A stretch of 64,000 nucleotides of DNA from Akkermansia sp. (GTDB taxonomy: Bacteria; Verrucomicrobiota; Verrucomicrobiia; Verrucomicrobiales; Akkermansiaceae), in contig NZ_JAJBTT010000034.1 of NCBI RefSeq assembly GCF_020860705.1, positions 1 to 64,000 of the forward strand, given 5' to 3'. The translations under genes and the position numbers were made by a program. Shown here one piece after another: positions 16,357 through 23,493 of the stretch; position 1 is the first letter of the stretch; each line of letters opens with the position of its first letter. Below the pieces are notes generated by a model. It made no database searches and was not told the origin of the DNA. It saw nothing but the letters and a program-made list of their open reading frames with translations.

Positions 16357-18618
16357 TTAAAAGGGAACGGGAGTTCCTTCAACTTGTTTCACATACAACT
16401 CATCCCCTTTGCAAGGAATAAACGTCCATTTGTAACCCTTGCTGACCCTTTTTCCCTTTTTGATGCGCTCAGGATGACTTTTGCTCAGTTTGGAAAACAT
16501 TTCCCCCAGATAGTTGGGAGAAGACAAGAATTTCATTTTCTGATGATATTCATGCTTTTGTAGCTCAACTGACCAATCATGTGCAGTAAGCGAGATTTCT
16601 TCTTTGAACCCTAAAGAATCCAAGTGTCTAAGTAGCCGACCTTCATCTCCAACATCTTCCAACCGCTCTTCAATCTCAGGATGAATATAGCAGGAAAAGC
16701 CGTTTCTTTTCACAGAAGAGTTATCTTCCGCATCTTCAATATTGTATTCATTCTCCAGAAAATCAATGAACGCAGGCAATTCTTGCTCTATCTTTTCATC
16801 AAATCCCCGCGGGTCTTGATGCACCATTTCCGGCACTTCTCCATTGCAGAATATACCGCAAACCTTATCGCGCATGTCAATACCGAGCAACGGGAACGCC
16901 TGAATGGATTTTGCGTCTTCGTTGAGGGCCATGATAAAAAACCACAAAGGATTTGTGCTAAAAGCTTCAATGCCTTTTTTTTCTATTCGAACTACATTAG
17001 AATACTCAAATTCCTTGAATCTTGTGGAAACGCCCCGGCGCGTGCTATTATCGATGTTTGGCTGCACATCATCCATCAACTGAATCTCATTGCCCAGCAT
17101 ATCTCCATTGAAACGAGTTTTCTCACTCATGCAATTATATGGGTTCCCCATTCTTCCGCCCAAGATTGGAATTAGAAGCCGCTTGATGATTAGGCTTTTC
17201 CCGCTTCCTGTGGGACCTACAAAACATAAGAGAGGAGATTTATAATGGCTTTCTGGGTTCATCAAACGTTTCCGTGCTATTTTCAGCCAATTCAATAAAA
17301 CTTTCTTTTGCTCCGGATTATTTGAACTGCCCAGCACGCAATCAATAAGTTCATTGATAGTATCCCACCTCCCAGATTTGCCCTCAATGATGTTTGCTTG
17401 AGTGCGGACAATAACATTTTTACAATCAATGATGTGAAAACCACGTTTTTTGCCTGCGTAGCCCTCAAAAACAGCATGAATCAGTTTGTTGCTCTGAATG
17501 TACAGTATTGCCTTTTCGACTTCGGAAAGGTCTTTTGAACCTCGTTTATCACTTAAGCCTCTTTCTCTCAGCTTCAATACTACGTCCTCCTTCCTCAAGT
17601 CCACATAGTGGATTCCATTTTCTTGTAGGTAGCCGACCTTTCCTAGAAAATAAAAATCTTTTGTCGCCTCTTTACAAAAGCAGTCATCTATTTCCTTGCG
17701 AACGCTCTTCACAAGTGCCAGTGGGAGAGCATGAGAATTTTCAAACGACCTCATTTTCTCAGCAATGTTCTGTTCGAAATCCCATGTAAATTTCGTTTTC
17801 TTCAGATGTTCAACCCCTTCACCTTGCCACATTATCCAAGCGGCCCTAAGAATTTTTTCGTAATGCTCATATTTCTCGATATAAGCATGCCCTGTCCTTT
17901 TCAATAAAATATCGGCCAATTGCTCCAGCTCGCCCACTGTCTTTTCCCTCTCGGATATCCGTTCTTTTTCAGAAAGAGAATCCCATTCATTTTCCCCGCT
18001 ACTCTGCTTTCTATGACATTTCGAAGAAACGGCTTTCTCCGTTTCTTTATAATAGGGTTCAATGGGAACAAGCTTGCTAATATCCGGGCAGATATAGAGG
18101 TTCGCATCACTAGAAAAGAAGCAAAGGCGCGCGGGGTCTTTCCCTGATTCGTCTATTGGAATGCCTAATTCCCGTTTAAAGAGCTGTTTTGCTCCGTTAA
18201 AAATGGCCGTGAAGTTCTCTTTTGACTCCCACTCAGGAATTTTCACGATAATCTTAAGACCTTGACCAGAAGGAGAAACGAAAGAAGCGGCAACTTGAGG
18301 CATTCCTGAGGATTTTCTTTTCAGTCCCTCCCAATCGGCCTCTTTTCCATCTTCATTGTCGAAATCAAGCACCATGAATCCCGATTTTGATGAAATATTG
18401 TGGTCTTTGCGGCCTCCTTCAAACGTTCCTGCAATTGTTACTGCTGGAAGGTCAAACTTCAACTGTTTCCGTTTCGCTTTATCCTCCGCATTGCGGATGA
18501 GTTCTATTTGAGTTTTGTAGTCTTCATTCTTGATTGAATCAAGAAATGATTCCAGTGATAACTCTTCCCCGACTTTATCTGTTACGTGTAAATATTTATG
18601 AATATAAATATTCTTCAT
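16357..18618 (-). CDS. Primase-helicase (VirE/BT4734-like N-terminus with SF3-type ATPase)
   Basis: A 753-residue replication protein. The N-terminal 190 residues match the primase-like fold of BT4734/VirE-N proteins: VLDFDNED (83-90), SPSGQGLKI (115-123) and DPARLCFFSSD (161-171) are the expected catalytic and nucleotide-binding positions. The C-terminal half is a phage/plasmid-type helicase ATPase with Walker A GPTGSGKS (468-475), Walker B EIQLMDD (511-517) and sensor-like MALNED (563-568). It should prime and unwind the element's own origin. It is the largest element gene, with the A+T-rich gap on its 3' side. Confidence 0.9.
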   Translation of the reverse strand: MKNIYIHKYLHVTDKVGEELSLESFLDSIKNEDYKTQIELIRNAEDKAKRKQLKFDLPAVTIAGTFEGGRKDHNISSKSGFMVLDFDNEDGKEADWEGLKRKSSGMPQVAASFVSPSGQGLKIIVKIPEWESKENFTAIFNGAKQLFKRELGIPIDESGKDPARLCFFSSDANLYICPDISKLVPIEPYYKETEKAVSSKCHRKQSSGENEWDSLSEKERISEREKTVGELEQLADILLKRTGHAYIEKYEHYEKILRAAWIMWQGEGVEHLKKTKFTWDFEQNIAEKMRSFENSHALPLALVKSVRKEIDDCFCKEATKDFYFLGKVGYLQENGIHYVDLRKEDVVLKLRERGLSDKRGSKDLSEVEKAILYIQSNKLIHAVFEGYAGKKRGFHIIDCKNVIVRTQANIIEGKSGRWDTINELIDCVLGSSNNPEQKKVLLNWLKIARKRLMNPESHYKSPLLCFVGPTGSGKSLIIKRLLIPILGGRMGNPYNCMSEKTRFNGDMLGNEIQLMDDVQPNIDNSTRRGVSTRFKEFEYSNVVRIEKKGIEAFSTNPLWFFIMALNEDAKSIQAFPLLGIDMRDKVCGIFCNGEVPEMVHQDPRGFDEKIEQELPAFIDFLENEYNIEDAEDNSSVKRNGFSCYIHPEIEERLEDVGDEGRLLRHLDSLGFKEEISLTAHDWSVELQKHEYHQKMKFLSSPNYLGEMFSKLSKSHPERIKKGKRVSKGYKWTFIPCKGDELYVKQVEGTPVPF

Positions 18619-18709
18619 AATTCGATTCTATTAAGCCTCTTTTCATTTGAATATAAAATGACGACCAATCGTTCTGCAAATGGGAAGGGGCTTGGTTTAT
18701 AATAAATTG

Positions 18710-19132
18710 TTAATGGGCAAAGAATGCTGTTAAACGTTCAGCTTCGATTTCTTCCGTCGTTTTCATCCAAGGAAAAAATGCTTTCCTCTTTTCCAGCACG
18801 TTAGGAGCGACTTCAAAAGGCTTTGTCTTTTTAGGTCCCTGATAATAACTAAACTGGTTTTCCTCGTTGCATTCATACTTGGGAGTAAACGCGTAATAAA
18901 CGTTTTTATTTTCAATATTGAAGAATAAGGAAAGATACTTTTCCCAGCGTTTCCAATGCTTTCCACAGATAGCGGCGGGGCTGATTCCCATCATTAATGC
19001 TATTTCTTTCTTGCGAAAGATATTTGCTATTCTCTTCTCTTTATTGTGCTCAATAATAGAGATTAACAATATGATTCTGTTCGCCATTCTAGGACGATGT
19101 TCCATTAATTTTTTCAATAATATGTTAACCAT
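18710..19132 (-). CDS. Small HTH-like element protein
   Basis: 140 residues, rich in Lys and aromatic residues. The segment RKKEIALMMGISPAAICGKH (about 41-60) has the pattern of a helix-turn-helix. The C-terminal part (KPFEVAPNVLEKRKAFFPWM) is unlike any family I know. It lies 91 bp upstream of the primase-helicase on the same strand and may regulate it or act in replication initiation or excision. A very A+T-rich upstream stretch (19133-19200) could hold the promoter. Confidence 0.65.
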   Translation of the reverse strand: MVNILLKKLMEHRPRMANRIILLISIIEHNKEKRIANIFRKKEIALMMGISPAAICGKHWKRWEKYLSLFFNIENKNVYYAFTPKYECNEENQFSYYQGPKKTKPFEVAPNVLEKRKAFFPWMKTTEEIEAERLTAFFAH

Positions 19133-19495
19133 ATATATTTTAATTTTATAGTTTTGGTTTATAGCTTGATAAACCCTTCATATTTCTTTACATTTGGAAC
19201 AAAAAAATTTACTTACTTTTTTTATTTTTTTATTTTCTAACTCGAAAAAGTACGTTTTTTCCTTCTCTGCGATATATTTATTTTTTATCGCATCCGTGAC
19301 CCTTCTATGGTTTTCAGAAAGGACACATAGAAGTCATTTTCAAAAAAGGGGGAGTTTAGATTTTTGCTCACACTTTGCTCACACTAAAAATCTCCTAAAA
19401 CACAATGATATTTTTGAATTTTTGACATATATTGCATTTGGTAAAAATGTAAGTCGTTGATTATAAGTATTTATATTTTAACTCTGTCATAGTGA
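19133..19495. other. Right-end gap of the element
   Basis: A+T-rich, without a trustworthy gene. It contains the right arm-type site (19365-19388). A short hydrophobic plus-strand frame (19194-19460) is probably chance in A+T-rich DNA. CATTTTCAAAAAAGGGG near 19335 also occurs near 14484 inside the element. Confidence 0.45.
19365..19388 (+). promoter_or_regulatory. Right arm-type site candidate for the integrase
   Basis: GCTCACACTTT followed by GCTCACACTAA, 107 bp inside attR, in the same orientation as the left copy at 10625-10648 and differing from it at one base. Confidence 0.6.
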
Positions 19496-19524
19496 AAGGT
19501 TCGAGTCCTTTCGGGCGCACCAAA
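19496..19524 (+). repeat. attR, 29-bp displaced copy of the tRNA-Leu 3' end
   Basis: Identical to 10555-10583. It has no 5' tRNA half upstream, so it is not a tRNA gene. It marks the right end of the element and is followed directly by the strong hairpin at 19526-19558, probably the original tRNA terminator. Confidence 0.93.
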
Positions 19525-19525
19525 C

Positions 19526-19558
19526 AAGGCCCTGCAAGTTAACTGCTTGCAGGGCCTT
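19526..19558 (+). terminator. Probable original tRNA-Leu terminator
   Basis: AAGGCCCTGCAAG and CTTGCAGGGCCTT pair perfectly around a 7-nt loop, one base after attR. Its stem differs from that at 10585-10615, consistent with one belonging to the host and one to the element. Confidence 0.8.
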
Positions 19559-19726
19559 ACTGGTTTTAAGGGATAGTTGTTTTTTTCCATAGGGCGTATA
19601 ATGCGGGTGCTTGGGAGCTCTGTCCGCAAGTGATGGAAACGGTGCAGGGAAGGGGGAACTGACTCTTGTGAAATGAACGCGGGAAGTTGCTGTGTTGTCT
19701 TGCAGTGAATAGAAAGATCACATCCC

Positions 19727-20773
19727 ATGTCCCCCGTTAAATGTTTCGTTTTTTCCGTCTTTGTTTTTTTATTCCTCATGTATGCTTTTGCTCTGTCCGG
19801 CCGGGCGGAGGGGAATATTGAGGATGTCGCCTCGTTCAAGGGGGCACAGGTGACCGGAGTGACGGTGACGGACAAGGGAAGGATTTTTGTCAATTTTCCC
19901 CGCTGGCGTGAGCAGATTCCGTGTTCGGTGGCGCAGGTCCGCAAGGACGGCAGCTACGCTCCTTATCCGGATGAAAGGACCAACCGGTGGGAGAAAGGCA
20001 TGCCCGGAGACGGGGATGCGTTTGTGTGCGTGCAGTCCGTGGCTGCGGACGGGGACAGGCTTTATGTGATTGATACGAAGAATCCCATGATTGGCAAGAC
20101 CGTCGCGGTTCCTACGCTGTACGTGTATGATCTCCATACGGACAAGCTGGTCAGGAAGTATCCGCTGGCTGAGTCCACCAGGCCGGATTCCTATGTGAAT
20201 GACCTGCGCGTGGACCGCGACCACGGCAAAATTTATTTTACGGATTCCAATGATCCGGGCCTGATCGTTCTGGACATGGAGAGCGGGGAGAATTACCGCA
20301 TGCTGGACCATCATCCGTATACCACGGCGGAGCAGGATCATATTACCGTTGGAGGAAAGAGGCATGACGGGAAGGTTCATTCCGATGGAATTGCCCTGGA
20401 CAGGAAGAACGGCATCCTGTATTTCCACGCCCTGACGGGCAAAACCCTGTATGGAATACCTACCCGCCAACTGATTGACCGGAAGGTGGAGGAGGACGGG
20501 ATTTTTTCCATGAAGACGCCTTCTCCGGACGGCATGATCATGGACGGCCGCGGCAATCTGTACATGGGGGATCTGGAAAAGAACCGTATCGTTTACCTCA
20601 CTCCGGACCGCAGGGAGATCAAGGTGCTGGCTTCCGGCCCCGGAATCAGCTGGCCGGATACGTTCAGCATCCATGACGGTTATCTTTATTTCACCAATTC
20701 CCGCATTCAGGAGGCCAAGGGGGATATTTCCAACATGGAGTTTACGCTGAAGAGGGTAAAGCTTCCGGAATGA
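19727..20773 (+). CDS. Exported SMP-30/major-royal-jelly-type beta-propeller protein
   Basis: 348 residues with a signal peptide (about 1-28, ending LSGRA). The mature protein is a six-bladed propeller-like sequence with repeated D-x-G/N-x-L-Y/Y-x-x-D segments (ADGDRLYVIDTKNP, RGNLYMGDLEKNRIVYL, IHDGYLYFTNS). The N-terminal phrases GRIFVNFPRW and LRVDRDHGKIYFTD are typical of MRJP/yellow-related proteins in bacteria. Some relatives are lactonases; the substrate here is unknown. It is the first host gene after attR. Confidence 0.85.
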   Translation: MSPVKCFVFSVFVFLFLMYAFALSGRAEGNIEDVASFKGAQVTGVTVTDKGRIFVNFPRWREQIPCSVAQVRKDGSYAPYPDERTNRWEKGMPGDGDAFVCVQSVAADGDRLYVIDTKNPMIGKTVAVPTLYVYDLHTDKLVRKYPLAESTRPDSYVNDLRVDRDHGKIYFTDSNDPGLIVLDMESGENYRMLDHHPYTTAEQDHITVGGKRHDGKVHSDGIALDRKNGILYFHALTGKTLYGIPTRQLIDRKVEEDGIFSMKTPSPDGMIMDGRGNLYMGDLEKNRIVYLTPDRREIKVLASGPGISWPDTFSIHDGYLYFTNSRIQEAKGDISNMEFTLKRVKLPE

Positions 20774-20965
20774 GCAGCCGGGGCAGCACGGAGGACGGTT
20801 GTTGCTCCGGCCCGTGTTGCAGGAATCCTTCCGGGAGTCCTGTCCTCTTTTTCCGGCCTTTGCAGGGGGGCGCCGCTACTGTCCGGTCCGGTTCCGGGGT
20901 CCAGTTCATATTCCTTTACATGAAAAGCTCCCGGGGCTATGGTCCCCGCGTTTTTCAGGAAGACA

Positions 20966-22003
20966 ATGATTCTTTTCAACTGTGACTACAGTGAGGGCGC
21001 CCATGCGGATATTCTCCGCAGGCTGGCGGAAACGAATATGGAACAGACGCCCGGATACGGGGAAGATCCCTATTGCGGGCAGGCCCGGGAGCTGATTGCC
21101 AGCCTGTGCGGCAGAACGGACCTGGACGTTCATTTCCTCATTGGAGGAACCCAGACCAATTTCACGGTGATTGCGGCGGCGTTGCGGCCCCATCAATGCG
21201 TGCTGTGCGCGGATGCGGCCCATATCAACGTGCATGAGTCCGGTGCCGTGGAGGCCTGCGGTCACAAGGTTTCAGCCCTTCCTTCCCTGGACGGAAAGCT
21301 GACGGCACGGCAGATTGAGGATGCATGGCACGCCCATTGGGGCGATGAAACGCATGAGCATATGCCGCAGCCCAGAATGGTTTACATTTCCCAGCCGACC
21401 GAGCTGGGCACCATTTATTCCCGGAAGGAACTTCAGGAGATTGCGGAAGTCTGCCGCCGCAGGGGACTGTACCTGTATATGGACGGCGCGCGCCTCGGCT
21501 ACGGCCTGTGCGCTGAAGACAATGATCTGGATCTGCCGGAGATTGCCTCTCTCTGCGACGCCTTTTACATAGGCGGCACGAAGGTCGGCGCCCTGTTCGG
21601 GGAAGCTTTGGTTCTGCGCCATGATTCCCTCAAGGAGGATTTCCGCTACATTGCCAAGCAGAAGGGCGGACGCCTTGCGAAGGGGCGGCTCCTGGGAATC
21701 CAGTTTCTGGAGCTGTTCCGGGACGGCCTTTATTTCCGGCTTGGGGCCCATGCGGACAGGCTGGCCGTGATGCTCCGGGATTTCTGCCGCTCCAGGAGGC
21801 TTGCGCTGCCCGTTGCCAGCGGGACGAACCAGCAGTTTGTCACGATGCCTGATTCCGTTCTGGATGAATTGAGGAAGAAGTACGGGTTTGCCTATCTGCG
21901 CCGGGAGGATGAATCCCACAGTACGGTACGCTTCTGCACCAGCTGGGCCACGCGCGAGGAAGACGTCCGGGAATTGATCTCGGATATCGGCCGTTTGTGC
22001 TGA
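20966..22003 (+). CDS. Threonine aldolase family PLP enzyme
   Basis: Start chosen at ATG 20966 (MILFNCDYSEG) with AGGA just upstream. The 345-residue protein follows beta-eliminating lyase/threonine aldolase layout: HFLIGGTQTNF near the cofactor phosphate site, YLYMDGARLGYG with the PLP-binding Asp, and IGGTKVGALFGEA with the Schiff-base Lys. It probably splits L-threonine or allo-threonine to glycine and acetaldehyde in the cytoplasm. Related lyases share these motifs, so the substrate is likely but not certain. Confidence 0.9.
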   Translation: MILFNCDYSEGAHADILRRLAETNMEQTPGYGEDPYCGQARELIASLCGRTDLDVHFLIGGTQTNFTVIAAALRPHQCVLCADAAHINVHESGAVEACGHKVSALPSLDGKLTARQIEDAWHAHWGDETHEHMPQPRMVYISQPTELGTIYSRKELQEIAEVCRRRGLYLYMDGARLGYGLCAEDNDLDLPEIASLCDAFYIGGTKVGALFGEALVLRHDSLKEDFRYIAKQKGGRLAKGRLLGIQFLELFRDGLYFRLGAHADRLAVMLRDFCRSRRLALPVASGTNQQFVTMPDSVLDELRKKYGFAYLRREDESHSTVRFCTSWATREEDVRELISDIGRLC

Positions 22004-22173
22004 AGTTTTTCCTTTTCCAGGGCGCGCCGGGGTATCCGCCAGGGTTTCTCCGCCGGAGGGGCGGGAATGGCCTTTCCGGTGATCGTCCCCTTGGAAGAAG
22101 GCTTCCCCAGGTTCATGGAAGGGAGATTGATTTTTATCTTTCCGGGGAGCGGGGGATCGGTCATGATGCGGAT

Positions 22174-23490
22174 ATGCCCTTAATAGTTCGACAGGAATGG
22201 CCGGCCCGGATTTCCCGGGTGCAGTGGCTGGTCAATGCGGTGATGACGGCGGAGTGCCTGTGCATTCCCTTTTTTGCCGCCGGGGCGGTTTTGGGGATGG
22301 CATGGTACGGTGGCCGCAGGTTAGGGGTTGACTGGGGCTGGCTGGCGGCAATATCCCTTTCCGCGGCGGTTTTGTTTCTGGCGGCATGGGGTTGGAGAAA
22401 ACTCCGGGGGCGTTTTTTCAGCAGGCGCGACGCGGCGGCTTTTCTGGATGAACAGATGGGATTGCATGCGGCGTTGAGCGCCCGCGAGGAGTGGGGGAAT
22501 TCCACGGAGGGGCCGGAGAGGGCCGTGCCGCAACATCCCGTGGTTCGGGTGCGTTCCGTGTGGTGCCTGGGCTGGCTGGCGGGAGGCGTGGCTTTGATGG
22601 TTTGCGGCGCGTTGCTGCCGCTGCCTGTTCAGCAGGCTGTCCGGAAGCTTCCGGAGTTGCCGCCCGCGCTGTCCCAGGTGGAGGAAGCCCTGGACCGCCT
22701 GGAGGAGATGGAGAGTGTGGATGAGAAGAGCCTGGAACCCTTCAGGGAGCAGCTGGATGTCCTGAAACAGATGTCGTGGAATGAGATGTATTCCCATGCG
22801 GGGCTGGAAGCGGCGGATGCCCTGAAGGGCAAGACGGCTGCTGCCGTTGCCGGATTGTCCAACCAGTTGTACCAGACGGATTCCGCTCTGTCCCTGCTGG
22901 ATAGCCGGAATGGCGCATCCAGTCCGGAGGGGATGCAGTCCCTTCAGGAGGCTTTGAAAGGGATGGAATCCCAGGCTCTCCAACCGGGCGGCGTCATGAG
23001 CCGCCAGCTTCAGGAATTGAAGGCGGCCCTCCCTTCACGGGAGATTGATCCGGAGACGGCGCGCCGGTTGAAGGACCAGTTGGAGCAGGCTGCCCAGCAG
23101 CTGCGCAGCATGTGCGGCCAGTGCGGCATGTCCTTTATCGCGTCACCTGATGACAACGCTCCGATGGCCCGTGGACAGGGGGAAGGAGGGGACGATGAAA
23201 CCGGGGGAGGCGGAGTGGACCGCGGCCGCGGGGATGCTCCCCTGGCCTTTGAGCTGGAAGAGCGCAAACAGCTTGATACGGTGTCCCAGCGGGCGGTGAA
23301 CGAGGATTTGAGCCGTGCCGCCCTGGGCGATGCGGCAGGGGTGGAAATGGCGGCCCCCTCTCCGGAGAAGGAGCGGAGGGGCCTGGAACACGGCGGCCAG
23401 GGCGCACGGCCCGCCCGCGGGGGAGACGCGGTGTGGTCCGACCAGCTGACGCCTCAGGAGCAGTCCGCCTTGAAGGGAATTTTCAATTAA
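22174..23490 (+). CDS. Membrane-anchored coiled-coil protein beside the vWA operon
   Basis: The start at ATG 22174 (MPLIVRQEWPARIS) is preferred; upstream codons look non-coding. The 438-residue protein has two N-terminal helices (about 25-45 and 55-75), a third near 135-155, then a long helical Glu/Gln/Leu-rich region (about 165-330), a CGQCG pair, a Gly/Asp-rich linker and a charged tail. Similar architecture is often found in MoxR/BatA-type gene clusters. Here it converges on that operon, with stop codons 3 bp apart. It may scaffold that envelope complex. Confidence 0.7.
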   Translation: MPLIVRQEWPARISRVQWLVNAVMTAECLCIPFFAAGAVLGMAWYGGRRLGVDWGWLAAISLSAAVLFLAAWGWRKLRGRFFSRRDAAAFLDEQMGLHAALSAREEWGNSTEGPERAVPQHPVVRVRSVWCLGWLAGGVALMVCGALLPLPVQQAVRKLPELPPALSQVEEALDRLEEMESVDEKSLEPFREQLDVLKQMSWNEMYSHAGLEAADALKGKTAAAVAGLSNQLYQTDSALSLLDSRNGASSPEGMQSLQEALKGMESQALQPGGVMSRQLQELKAALPSREIDPETARRLKDQLEQAAQQLRSMCGQCGMSFIASPDDNAPMARGQGEGGDDETGGGGVDRGRGDAPLAFELEERKQLDTVSQRAVNEDLSRAALGDAAGVEMAAPSPEKERRGLEHGGQGARPARGGDAVWSDQLTPQEQSALKGIFN

Positions 23491-23493
23491 GGG

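Larger units (their letters stand above)
10555..19524 (+). mobile_element. 8.9-kb integrative element in tRNA-Leu(CAG)
   Basis: The element is bounded by identical 29-bp direct repeats of the tRNA 3' end (10555-10583 and 19496-19524). An integrase gene starts about 100 bp inside the left end. The content is clearly more A+T-rich than the flanks. Genes in order: tyrosine integrase, broken mini-gene, serine recombinase, membrane protein with duplicated domain, outer-membrane-like barrel, small protein, HTH regulator, A+T-rich gap, primase-helicase, small HTH protein. No relaxase, type IV secretion, capsid, portal or terminase gene is visible. A phage satellite (integrase, divergent regulators, primase, origin) or an integrated plasmid fits best; the choice is inference. 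Confidence 0.93.

Noticed and set aside
19194-19460. 88-codon hydrophobic plus-strand frame at the right end of the element
   Set aside because: A+T-rich DNA gives Phe/Leu/Ile-rich frames by chance; it runs through the arm-type site and has no start context.
19496-19524. A second tRNA-Leu
   Set aside because: Only the T-arm and acceptor 3' strand are present; no D-arm or anticodon arm precedes it. It is attR.
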